Assembly (NCBI RefSeq): GCF_036327005.1
Contig: NZ_JAUGZK010000016.1
Location: forward strand, 1 to 64,000
Reading direction: 5' to 3'
Origin: Alkalimonas mucilaginosa
GTDB taxonomy: Bacteria > Pseudomonadota > Gammaproteobacteria > Enterobacterales > Alteromonadaceae
Length of the DNA stretch: 64,000 nt
Shown here: in pieces, positions 43,742-52,166 of the stretch
Numbering within the stretch: the first letter of the stretch is position 1
How the letters are laid out: every line of letters starts with the position of its first letter
Notes under the pieces: model-generated
The model's database searches: none
Seen by the model: the letters and a program-made list of their open reading frames with translations, nothing else
What the model was told of the DNA's origin: nothing
Made by a program: the position numbers and the translations under genes

Positions 43742-45775
43742 ATGAAAATTAGTTTCTTGACAGTCTCAGCACTGCTGGTAGCTGGGCTAGGGGTTCACGC
43801 CAGCGCCAAAACGCCGCTACAGGTCGAGCATTTAGCCCAACTTAATCAGCTTAGCGATATTGTATTGGCACCGGGCGGTAATCAGTTGGTGTTTGCACAA
43901 AAAAATGGCGGCGTGAAGCCTGCTGATAGCAGCCACGATCTGTACTTAATGGATTTAAGCAACAACAATACTATCCGCCGCTTAACGCAAAACAGCAGCC
44001 GCGAACATCAGGTACGCTGGGCTGCCGATGGCAGTGCCATTTACTTTTTGGCCGACCGTACTGGCTCCAATCAGGTATGGCGCTTAAATCTCAGCGGTGG
44101 TGAAGCCATGCAGCTCACCGACTTGCCGCTGCCGGTGCAGGGCTTTCAGGTATCAAACAACGGCCAGAAGCTGGCGCTGGCGCTACAACACAAACCGGGC
44201 TGTGGTGATATTGCCTGCACAGTGAAAGCGAAAGCGGACGATGCCGCCCGCAAAGATACCGCCATGGTGTACGATCAGTTAATGGTACGCCATTGGGATC
44301 GTTGGCTTGATGGCTACCGCAGCCATTTGTTTGTGGCAAATCTTGCTGATAAGCCGGTCACCGATTCACTAAACCTGATGCCAGACTGGAACAGCGATAT
44401 TGCCGGCATCAACGAAGTAGCCTTTACGCCGGATCAACAGCATTTGGTGTTCAGCGCCAAAATGCCTGGCGTGGACGAAAGCTGGCACACCAATTTTGAT
44501 ATTTTTGAAGTCAGTATTGAAGGGGGCGAGAAGAAAAACCTCACCGCCGACAACCCGGCCTGGGACTCGCACCCATCCTTCTCACCGGATGGACGTTTTA
44601 TGGCGTATCTGGCGATGCAAACACCGCAAGCCGAATCCGACCGGCGTCGGCTGGTGCTGCTCGATCAGGTGACTAATCAGCGCACGGTACTGACGGAGGA
44701 CTGGGACCGTTCCATTTATTCCTACCAGTTTGGTCCGGACAACCGCACCATTTATGTGACAACACAAGATGTAGGACAGGTCAGCATTTATGCCATCAAC
44801 ACCAGTTTTGGTGATGTACGCAAAGTTTATGGCGATGGCACCGCTGGCCACCTGAATGTGGCTGGCGAGCGCATTGTATTTAGCAATCACCGGCTAAACC
44901 AGCCAACAGAGATTTACCAGATCCAGACCGATGGCAACCGGCTGCAGCAGCTGACCAATGTCAATGGTCCCTTGCTGGAAGGCATTGCCTTTGGTGAGTT
45001 TGAGCAGTTTAGTTTCTCCGGCTGGGATGGCAATACCGTCTATGGCTATCTGGTGAAACCGGTCAACTTCAACGCCAACCGACGCTACCCACTGGCCTAT
45101 CTGGTGCATGGAGGCCCGCAAGGCAGCTTTGGCAATATGTTCCATTACCGCTGGAATGCCCAGCTGTGGGCAGCGCAGGGCTATGCGGTGGTGATGGTCG
45201 ATTTTCATGGTTCTACCGGCTATGGCCAGGCCTTTACCGACTCCATCAGCCGCGACTGGGGCGGAAAGCCGCTGGTTGATTTGCAAAAAGGCTTTGAGTA
45301 CATTCAAAAAGCTTACCCATGGATTGATGGCAACCGAGCCTGTGCCTTGGGGGCTTCCTATGGCGGTTACATGATGAACTGGTTTGCCGGCAAATGGCCG
45401 GATGCTTTCCGCTGCCTGGTCAACCACGCTGGTTTGTACGATATGCCAAGCTTTTACGGCAGCACCGAAGAGTTGTTTTTCCCGGAATTTGATCTGGGCG
45501 GCACCGCCTGGGATGAGGATTCGGATTACGCCAAATTTAACCCGGCGGCTTATGCCGACAACTGGCAAACGCCGATGTTGGTGATCCACGGCTTAAAAGA
45601 CTACCGGGTGCCATACGCCCAGGGCCTGGGTGCCTTTACCAATCTGCAGCGTAAAGGTATCGAGTCGCGGCTGGTGATTTTCCCCGACGAGAATCACTGG
45701 ATCCAAAAACCAGAGAACCGGGTACGCTGGTACAACGAAGTGTTCGACTGGATGAAACGCTTTACTGCTGAATAA
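43742..45775 (+). CDS. Secreted S9 family peptidase (acylaminoacyl/dipeptidyl peptidase type)
   Basis: A 677-residue serine peptidase with a signal peptide (MKISFLTVSALLVAGLGVHASA). A propeller with PD40-like blades (FSPDGRFMAYLAM) precedes the hydrolase domain. The catalytic Ser is in GASYGGYMM, the Asp in HGLKDYRVP and the His in DENHW. VHGGPQGSFGN supplies the oxyanion hole. GGGGA precedes the start. It differs clearly from the first S9 peptidase of this window, so the two are not a recent duplication. Confidence 0.9.
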   Translation: MKISFLTVSALLVAGLGVHASAKTPLQVEHLAQLNQLSDIVLAPGGNQLVFAQKNGGVKPADSSHDLYLMDLSNNNTIRRLTQNSSREHQVRWAADGSAIYFLADRTGSNQVWRLNLSGGEAMQLTDLPLPVQGFQVSNNGQKLALALQHKPGCGDIACTVKAKADDAARKDTAMVYDQLMVRHWDRWLDGYRSHLFVANLADKPVTDSLNLMPDWNSDIAGINEVAFTPDQQHLVFSAKMPGVDESWHTNFDIFEVSIEGGEKKNLTADNPAWDSHPSFSPDGRFMAYLAMQTPQAESDRRRLVLLDQVTNQRTVLTEDWDRSIYSYQFGPDNRTIYVTTQDVGQVSIYAINTSFGDVRKVYGDGTAGHLNVAGERIVFSNHRLNQPTEIYQIQTDGNRLQQLTNVNGPLLEGIAFGEFEQFSFSGWDGNTVYGYLVKPVNFNANRRYPLAYLVHGGPQGSFGNMFHYRWNAQLWAAQGYAVVMVDFHGSTGYGQAFTDSISRDWGGKPLVDLQKGFEYIQKAYPWIDGNRACALGASYGGYMMNWFAGKWPDAFRCLVNHAGLYDMPSFYGSTEELFFPEFDLGGTAWDEDSDYAKFNPAAYADNWQTPMLVIHGLKDYRVPYAQGLGAFTNLQRKGIESRLVIFPDENHWIQKPENRVRWYNEVFDWMKRFTAE

Positions 45776-45966
45776 TCGTTGTCAGGGGCGCTGCATGGCG
45801 CTCCTGAACCTTGCATTGATTCACTTCATCGTTGCTGACAATTTACTCCTGCCCGCACAACAATATCATAAAAATATCACGATATCCTTCATGCAATAGA
45901 TACAAACTCAGATACGCTCATTCAATACGCTTAATGAGTTGCCAATTGTGGGCTCAGGGAGGAATG

Positions 45967-47922
45967 ATGTCATTTGCGGCTAAAGTAAAATGGATCAGCA
46001 TTTTCATTGTACTCTTTCCGATGATCATTGCTACGGCAGTGGTAACCTATATGGCGCAGAGTGCACTGTACCAACAAGCAGAAGATAGCCTGACTGCGGT
46101 GCGGGAAATTAAACAACAGCAAATCGGCTCTATGTTGAGTGAGTTTGCCAATGCTCTTGAAGTGGTTACTGCTGCAGTGCAAGCCATGCAAAGTATCTCT
46201 GAGGTCGAACGGCAACATGACTTGTTTCAGCAACTGAATCAACAGCTGGGTTTTTACGATATTTTTATTATTCAAAGTGACGGTACTGTCGCTTACACCG
46301 TAGAGCGGGAATCGGATTATCGTAGCAATTTGCGTCATGGCCCATACAGCAACTCTGGTTTAGCCCGTTTAATGCAACGTAGTCAGCAGCAAGCTGGGCA
46401 GATTGTACTGGAAGACTTCTCACCATATGCACCTTCTGGCAATGAAGCCGCAGCTTTTCTGGGCCGGCAATTGCAGCTGGCAGACGGTATGGTCACAGTA
46501 GCGGTGCAATTATCAATAGAAAAAATCAATCAGGTGATGCAAGTCCGTGAAGGCATGGGCCAAAGTGGCGAAACCTATCTGGTTGGCAGTGATTTACGCA
46601 TGCGGTCGGATTCATTTCTCGATCCGGTTAAGCGCAGTGTGCAAGCTTCGTTTGCCGGCACCATCGCTAACAATGGTGCTGATACTGCTGTGGTTCGCCA
46701 GGCCTTGGCGGGGCTACAGGGGGTACAGCCGGTCATTGATTACAATGGTAACTGGGTGGTTTCGGCCTATGCACCACTCGATGTGTTCGGTGTACGTTGG
46801 GCCTTATTGGCGGAAATTGACCGGGCGGAAGTATTAGCGCCAGCCCGGCGTATGCTGTGGATAGGGGTCGTGATTTGTCTGGCTGCCATCGGGCTTGCTT
46901 TTGCTGCAGCTCAGTTGGTGTGCCGATTTGTACTGGAACCGCTTGGCGGAGAACCTGAGGCCATGTGTCAGTTAACCAGTGTGATTGCTGCCGGGGATCT
47001 CACTACGCCGCTGGAACGACGCGACAGCGATAAGCATCTGATGAGTTGGCTGGCACGGATGCAGCAGAGTTTGCGCCAGTTGGTACAGCAATTGGTTGGC
47101 GTTGGTCAGCAACTGGAAATGACAGCCGAGCAAAACTCTGCCGCCATTACGCAAGCAGATGGCAGTATTCAATTGCAGGCAAAAGAAACCGATATGTTGG
47201 CCACGGCGATAGAACAGATGAGCTATGCGGCAGCAGAAATTGGCCAGAATACCAGCAAGGCTTTGTTTGAACTGCAATCGTGCAAAGGCTCTTCTGAGCA
47301 TTTACAACAGAATTTAACCAGCAGCCAACTGAGTTTGAAAAAAACACTGGACAGTTTTGCTGAAATTCATCAGGAAGTGCGGGCATTGGAGCAGGATAGC
47401 CAAAAAGTCGGCCAGGTATTGGATGTGATCAACACCATTGCAGAGCAAACCAACTTGCTGGCCTTAAATGCTGCCATTGAAGCCGCCAGGGCAGGAGAGC
47501 ATGGCAGGGGCTTTGCGGTGGTTTCGGATGAAGTCCGCCAACTAGCCAGTAAGGTGCAAGAGGCAGTTCAGGAAATATCGGCTGTGTTGCATGGTATTCA
47601 GAAGCAGTCGGTTGGCTTGGCCAGGCACAGCGAGGTTTGTGCGCATGAATCGGCAAAAACAGCACAGGATGCAACCCTGATGGAAGGCTCTGCCGCAGAG
47701 ATCGATCAACGTTTAGCGACTTTAAAAGAGCTGATGGGGCAAACAGCCAGTGCTGCAGAGGAGCAAACCACAGTATCGGCGACCTTAGCGGAAGGCATTA
47801 GCCGGTTAAGTGCCTCTGCGGAAGAAAACAGCACAGCGATCAGTCAGGTAGCGGGGAGCACCCGTGACTTGTTGGGGCTTGCAAACCAGTTAGGGCGTTC
47901 GGTGGCACAGTTTAAGGTATAA
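45967..47922 (+). CDS. Methyl-accepting chemotaxis protein
   Basis: Chemoreceptor of 651 residues. A membrane segment (about 10-30) leads to a periplasmic dCache-like sensor domain (to about residue 290), a second membrane segment (IGVVICLAAIGLAFAAAQLV), a HAMP region (LEPLGGEPEAMCQLTSVIAAGDL) and a coiled-coil signalling domain. The conserved hairpin tip reads INTIAEQTNLLALNAAIEAA followed by RAGEHGRGFAVVSDEVR. The start at 45967 is preceded by GGAGG; a second ATG three bases earlier is also possible. The ligand is unknown. Confidence 0.93.
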   Translation: MSFAAKVKWISIFIVLFPMIIATAVVTYMAQSALYQQAEDSLTAVREIKQQQIGSMLSEFANALEVVTAAVQAMQSISEVERQHDLFQQLNQQLGFYDIFIIQSDGTVAYTVERESDYRSNLRHGPYSNSGLARLMQRSQQQAGQIVLEDFSPYAPSGNEAAAFLGRQLQLADGMVTVAVQLSIEKINQVMQVREGMGQSGETYLVGSDLRMRSDSFLDPVKRSVQASFAGTIANNGADTAVVRQALAGLQGVQPVIDYNGNWVVSAYAPLDVFGVRWALLAEIDRAEVLAPARRMLWIGVVICLAAIGLAFAAAQLVCRFVLEPLGGEPEAMCQLTSVIAAGDLTTPLERRDSDKHLMSWLARMQQSLRQLVQQLVGVGQQLEMTAEQNSAAITQADGSIQLQAKETDMLATAIEQMSYAAAEIGQNTSKALFELQSCKGSSEHLQQNLTSSQLSLKKTLDSFAEIHQEVRALEQDSQKVGQVLDVINTIAEQTNLLALNAAIEAARAGEHGRGFAVVSDEVRQLASKVQEAVQEISAVLHGIQKQSVGLARHSEVCAHESAKTAQDATLMEGSAAEIDQRLATLKELMGQTASAAEEQTTVSATLAEGISRLSASAEENSTAISQVAGSTRDLLGLANQLGRSVAQFKV

Positions 47923-47928
47923 ACTTCA

Positions 47929-47960
47929 GGCTGAGCCAGCGTTGAAAGCATGGCTCAGCC
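47929..47960. terminator. Hairpin between convergent genes
   Basis: A perfect 10-bp stem, GGCTGAGCCA/TGGCTCAGCC with a 12-base loop, sits just after the chemoreceptor stop and before the end of the PEP-CTERM gene. It lacks a T run, so it may only partly terminate transcription. Confidence 0.5.
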
Positions 47961-47967
47961 GGAGGGC

Positions 47968-48570
47968 TCAGAATAGCTTTCTTCTGAACAGCAGCAGGAA
48001 CAGCGGTGTGAACAGAGCCAGGCTGGCGGGCTCGGGTACTCTGACACTGCAATTTCCTTGGCCAACACTAATGCAAGCACCTTGCACACTGAGATCCAAA
48101 CTAAGGCCATCACGACCTACCACATTGCGTTCAAAGTTTGGATCTGCACCAAAGGTCACCCAGCTAAAGCCATCGGTCAAGGCTTCAAAGGTGAGTGTAA
48201 ACAAGAGCAATGGCTCGGTTTGTAAGTCAAACAGCTCATCATCCAGTAAGAATGAGGTCATAAAGCTGTTGACCGAATTGGCCTGCAATTCACTGTCGTA
48301 TAGCGCATCCCAGTCTGGATCAAAGGTATAGTAAGGCAGAGCAAACTCAAGATTATTTGCTTGTAGGATCAAGCCACTAAAAAGTAACTGAATATCCCAG
48401 CCTGACACAATTTCATTGCTATCGCTCAGGCCATCAACCAGCACATCAATCGACACCAGCTCACCAACATTAACATGTTGGCTGGATGGGGACAGGTACA
48501 ACAGACCTGCCTGTACCGGCGATAACGCCAGTACCAGCAGCAGGGACATCATCGATAATATTTTTTTCAT
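47968..48570 (-). CDS. Cohesin-like protein with PEP-CTERM anchor
   Basis: A 200-residue exported protein. After a signal peptide (about 1-21), residues 22-165 have the strand pattern of cohesin domains: LSPSSQHVNVGELVSIDVLVDG, then SGWDIQLLFSGLILQANNLEF, then LLLFTLTFEALTDG. The C-terminus is a textbook PEP-CTERM signal: VPEP (178-181), the hydrophobic stretch LALFTPLFLLLF and a final RRK cluster. Exosortase should cleave and attach it at the surface. It is the last gene of an operon whose preceding gene encodes a dockerin. The cohesin call rests on pattern reading; the PEP-CTERM call is firm. GAGG lies upstream; a GTG one codon earlier is possible. Confidence 0.75.
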   Translation of the reverse strand: MKKILSMMSLLLVLALSPVQAGLLYLSPSSQHVNVGELVSIDVLVDGLSDSNEIVSGWDIQLLFSGLILQANNLEFALPYYTFDPDWDALYDSELQANSVNSFMTSFLLDDELFDLQTEPLLLFTLTFEALTDGFSWVTFGADPNFERNVVGRDGLSLDLSVQGACISVGQGNCSVRVPEPASLALFTPLFLLLFRRKLF

Positions 48571-48597
48571 CACAGTATCCTCAATTTTCAGCTCAGG

Positions 48598-50427
48598 CTA
48601 TGGTGTGGCACAGCGAGGCAGATCACATTTCAGAGTGCATAAGCGCACATCATTCACGGTAATAAGCCCATCGTTGTTCTGATCTCGCACATCTCCTGGC
48701 AAAGCTGCCTGACCAACTGCAGCGCGAACCAGGGCAACATCCAGTGAATCGGTAACGCCATCGCCATTAATGTCACAACCCATCACGGCGCCGGCAATGG
48801 TCAGATCGAACAGGATTGGTGAGTTGCCGGAGTCATTTCCATTCAACCGAGTCTGTATCTGTACATAGCGGCCTGAGATCCCAAGCGGTGCGGCATTGGC
48901 TGTTGGAACGTAAGGCAGTGCTGACAGGTTTGCGGCTGAGTCGGAAGCCCTGACAGACACCGTAATGGAAGTGCCTGCCGGCACCGACTCTGTCCAACTG
49001 ATAGCATCCCATTCCATGCCCGCAGTGTTGCTGTCATAAATCACAGTCCAGGTCCCGGTTGGGCTGGTCACATTTCTCGCCACCAGGCCGGTCGCGTCGC
49101 TGTAGGTATAGGGCATGTTGCCAACGGGAAAGACGCCAAGTGGTGCCCCATCAGAGCCCCGGTATTTTTGGATACGCCCGGCACTGGTAAAGCCAATTTG
49201 CAACACATCGTTGTTAGCATCCACCTGGATCCCAACGGATGAACTGCCACCCGCCTGCAACGGTGCTTGCCAAAGCAAGGTTCCGTCGGGCGCTACTTTG
49301 CGGATGGTGGTTGAACCAGCAATGATATTGCCACTGCCATCGGCAACAATACCCGCTGAACCTACGGCCATGTTCGGGATCGCCTGAAAGGTATTGGTGG
49401 CAGGATCAAATACCTGATTGCTGCTACCCAGATACACTTTATTGTTGGCCAGAGCTATGCCATAGTTCGAGTTTCCAGCGAATGAGGCCACCTGATAGGG
49501 GCCGGTATTGCTCTGAGTATTGGTAATTTTCCCCAGAATACCACTGAGTGAAGCGCTCCAGAGAGTACCATTGCTGTCAATCAGGCAGCCATAAGGGGTC
49601 CAGGAGCCGGCACTTGGCTGGCCCGTCGTTGGGACTGTAGAGATGGGGCCAGCCAGGGTGGATCCATCCACCGCACTTACTTTGTAGTAGGTACGGTCAC
49701 TAAATAAACCGACCCAGAGGTTGCCATCGGTGCCAATACAGAGCGCCCGGCCAAGCACACCGGTTGGCCGCAGTGGCGCACCAATGCCATCTGGGACGCG
49801 TTTTACCCAGGCAATGCGTTCATCGAGGATCTCATTGTCATCAATAATGCCATTGCCGTTTAGATCTGCCAGCGGCATCATCTCACTGGCATCGATGATG
49901 CCATCGTCATTGGCATCGAAGGAGGTATCCATGACGCCATTGCCATTGCGATCGATAAAGCCTTCCGCCAGAATTTTAATCAGCACAGCAGCGCTTTGCG
50001 TGCCCTGGCTAAAATGCCGGTTTAACACATAGGCATTGCCCTGAATATCGACCGCCGTGCGCGAAGGTGCTGCGCCGGCGTAAGCATTGCCTAAATGGTT
50101 AAAGTGACCGGCTTGGCCGGCAGGACCAAACCAGGTACGGTAACGGGCGATTTCCCGGTTGCTGTTGGTATCAAACTTGGACACCGTATCTTCCCCCGCA
50201 TTGGCAATCCAGGCAATCGGGAAGGTGGTACCGACCTCATTCAGCTGCAACTGATTGCTGTTTGGGGCATTGTAATTAACACCATCTAAAATGCCTAAGG
50301 CAAAGTCGGCATCCAGAGTATAAGTTTTACTGCTGGCGACAGCGGCACTGGAGCAAGCCAGCACCATGGCAAGCGCCAGATGCCGGGCCAAAGGTACAGT
50401 CCCTGTTGTGTGGTTAGTCGGTTTCAT
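48598..50427 (-). CDS. Secreted beta-propeller protein with C-terminal dockerin
   Basis: A 609-residue exported protein (signal about 1-32). Residues 60-430 contain repeats like those of NHL/Vgb-type propellers (AVDIQGNAYVLNRH, IGTDGNLWVGLF, LIDSNGTLWSASLSG). Three EF-hand-like calcium loops interrupt it at 159-199 (DRNGNGVMD, DANDDGIIDASE, DLNGNGIIDDNE). The C-terminus (549-609) is a type I-like dockerin with two loops, DINGDGVTDSLD and DQNNDGLITVND. Dockerins bind cohesins, and a cohesin-like gene follows 27 bases downstream. The start overlaps the upstream gene by 14 bases. Confidence 0.85.
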   Translation of the reverse strand: MKPTNHTTGTVPLARHLALAMVLACSSAAVASSKTYTLDADFALGILDGVNYNAPNSNQLQLNEVGTTFPIAWIANAGEDTVSKFDTNSNREIARYRTWFGPAGQAGHFNHLGNAYAGAAPSRTAVDIQGNAYVLNRHFSQGTQSAAVLIKILAEGFIDRNGNGVMDTSFDANDDGIIDASEMMPLADLNGNGIIDDNEILDERIAWVKRVPDGIGAPLRPTGVLGRALCIGTDGNLWVGLFSDRTYYKVSAVDGSTLAGPISTVPTTGQPSAGSWTPYGCLIDSNGTLWSASLSGILGKITNTQSNTGPYQVASFAGNSNYGIALANNKVYLGSSNQVFDPATNTFQAIPNMAVGSAGIVADGSGNIIAGSTTIRKVAPDGTLLWQAPLQAGGSSSVGIQVDANNDVLQIGFTSAGRIQKYRGSDGAPLGVFPVGNMPYTYSDATGLVARNVTSPTGTWTVIYDSNTAGMEWDAISWTESVPAGTSITVSVRASDSAANLSALPYVPTANAAPLGISGRYVQIQTRLNGNDSGNSPILFDLTIAGAVMGCDINGDGVTDSLDVALVRAAVGQAALPGDVRDQNNDGLITVNDVRLCTLKCDLPRCATP

Positions 50428-51520
50428 GACGCATCACTCCGTGTAAGTCAGATGCCGCAGTGTGCAGGAACAGCACCGATGCAGGCTGTGGTACCTGATC
50501 CATATCGTGGAATTGGTTGTTAGTTAGCCGCACGCTTTGCTGGCTGGGTAGATGAACCGCCCAGAGCTGGGCTGTGCCGGTTCTCAGACTCATAAAAACA
50601 ATGGTCTGATTGTCTGGCATCCATTGCGGATTAAAGTCTTCCCCAGGGTGCTGGGTCAGGTTGCGAACTGCCGTGCCATCGACGTTCATCACGAAAATGT
50701 CCATGCGTGTTTTGTCTGGATCATCGCGTGAACTGGCAAAGGCCAACATCGACCCATCGGAAGACCAGCGCGGTGTTTCATAGGCCGCCGGATACTCGAA
50801 TGTCAGGTTGATGACGTCCCCAGTTACCAGATCGGCTTTCATCAGTGCAGAGTAGCCTCGCATATCAGCAATAAAAGCCAGATAACGCCCATCGGGTGAC
50901 AGTGCTGGCTGTGCTTTCTTGCGTGACGATACTGTGGTACTGATTGAGGTTAAGCCTGAACCGTCGCTGGCAACCAGCCAGATCTCGCTGGAACGGCTAT
51001 CCTGGTGGCCCCCAACAAAGGCCAGGTATTTGCCATCGTTTGACCATACGGGTGCTCCTGGCCCTTTGTCGTACCCATCTTGTGCCAGCACGGTGAGACG
51101 ACCACTAGCAATGTCTACGGCATGGATAGCTGCACCAGGCTGATCTGGCGTACTGGTAATAAAGGCGATGGTACGGCCATCGGGGGACCAGGAAGGGGAG
51201 CTCTGCCAATCCAAGGTCGCATGCAAGCGCGAAGTGGCTTGCTGTGCCAGATCCAGCAGATAAATAGCCGACACACCATCCCGTACCGAACTAAAGGCGA
51301 TGTGGCTGCCATCAGGCGACCACACGGGTTGCATGTCATTGTATTGCCCTTTGGTTAATGCTTGCTCTTTACCTATACCCTGGGTGGTAAAGATCTGCAC
51401 ATGCTCGTGCCGCAGTGAGATGAAGGCAACCGGATGCTCTAAAGCAGGGACTTCTGAACTCAGAGCACAACAAGGCATCAGCCCTGCCGAAAGTGACAGG
51501 AACACGAAGTAACGAAGCAT
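50414..51520 (-). CDS. TolB-like PD40 beta-propeller protein
   Basis: A 368-residue exported protein (signal about 1-21) made of six to seven PD40/WD40-like blades, each with a W/L-S-P/D-DG motif (PVWSPDGSHIAFSS, PSWSPDGRTIAFIT, PVWSNDGKYLAFVGG, PALSPDGRYLAFIA, PRWSSDGSMLAFASS). It resembles the TolB propeller without the TolB N-terminal domain. It probably mediates protein contacts; no catalytic residues are evident. It lies two bases after the small Ig-like gene and overlaps the dockerin gene. Confidence 0.82.
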   Translation of the reverse strand: MLRYFVFLSLSAGLMPCCALSSEVPALEHPVAFISLRHEHVQIFTTQGIGKEQALTKGQYNDMQPVWSPDGSHIAFSSVRDGVSAIYLLDLAQQATSRLHATLDWQSSPSWSPDGRTIAFITSTPDQPGAAIHAVDIASGRLTVLAQDGYDKGPGAPVWSNDGKYLAFVGGHQDSRSSEIWLVASDGSGLTSISTTVSSRKKAQPALSPDGRYLAFIADMRGYSALMKADLVTGDVINLTFEYPAAYETPRWSSDGSMLAFASSRDDPDKTRMDIFVMNVDGTAVRNLTQHPGEDFNPQWMPDNQTIVFMSLRTGTAQLWAVHLPSQQSVRLTNNQFHDMDQVPQPASVLFLHTAASDLHGVMRHETD

Positions 51521-51522
51521 GG

Positions 51523-51885
51523 TTAGTCTCCTGTCGGCCGCACCAGCACCAGAGTGGAAGTGATAAGTTGTTGCTGCTCATCAAACAGCAGCACCCGGTA
51601 AGTCCCTTCCACGCTGGTGTACAACTGGAAGTTGCTGCTGCCATCCGCGCTGACCTCAATCAACTCGCTGTGTGAGCTATTGCCGGATTGCACTTCAATC
51701 CTCAGCGAGCTGTTGAGTGGGAGGTGGTGGCCTTTTAGCTGGACGATATCACCAGCAACAGCATGGGATGGGCCTGATAAAGTTGGGGTTGTCGCCAGCA
51801 CCAGGCTGCTGAATACACAGCTGATGACGATGGCTAAGGGCTTGATGCAGCCCATACTTATTTGAAAGTTGTGTTTAGGTTTCAT
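51523..51885 (-). CDS. Small secreted Ig-like protein
   Basis: A 120-residue exported protein. After a signal peptide (about 1-31), the rest looks like a single Ig-like beta sandwich (PTLSGPSHAVAGDIVQLKGH, then GTYRVLLFDEQQQLITSTLVL), similar to IPT-type or bacterial Ig domains. First gene of the cohesin-dockerin operon. AAGGAG precedes the start. Function unknown. Confidence 0.65.
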   Translation of the reverse strand: MKPKHNFQISMGCIKPLAIVISCVFSSLVLATTPTLSGPSHAVAGDIVQLKGHHLPLNSSLRIEVQSGNSSHSELIEVSADGSSNFQLYTSVEGTYRVLLFDEQQQLITSTLVLVRPTGD

Positions 51886-51962
51886 CGCTAAGTTTCTCCT
51901 TTTAACAAAGCAGAAACCCGCATTAATGCTGAATATGCAGGTAATTACAGCAGTTGCTAATA

Positions 51963-51978
51963 AGCATCAAACGAGCCA
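51963..51978 (-). promoter_or_regulatory. Sigma-54-type promoter of the cohesin-dockerin operon
   Basis: On the minus strand TGGCTCG-TTTG-ATGCT fits the sigma-54 consensus TGGCACG-N4-TTGCW at all but two positions. It keeps GG and GC ten bases apart. Transcription would start near 51952, about 67 bases before the first gene. Sigma-54 control is known for some PEP-CTERM genes. Confidence 0.6.
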
Positions 51979-52122
51979 AATTGGCAACCAATTGCTTTTG
52001 ATAGAGATATTGACAGCACGGGGAATTTTAGTAGGGACTTATGTAAAGCAAGCTGACATGCGAAACTGCCACCGTTGCTAAGCAGAAAATTAAAAATATT
52101 TTATTTTCAGAGGTTTGATGTG

Positions 52123-52154
52123 AAAAACAGGCTGTGCCAGTAGCCACAGCCTGT
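52123..52154 (-). terminator. Terminator of asnB
   Basis: On the minus strand the 10-bp stem ACAGGCTGTG/CACAGCCTGT is followed by TTTTT, a few bases after the asnB stop. Confidence 0.85.
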
Positions 52155-52166
52155 GTCAATCAATGG

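Noticed and set aside
44894..45589. Long antisense open frame (231 codons) inside the second S9 peptidase
   Set aside because: It lies opposite the conserved catalytic domain; no family features or start signal.
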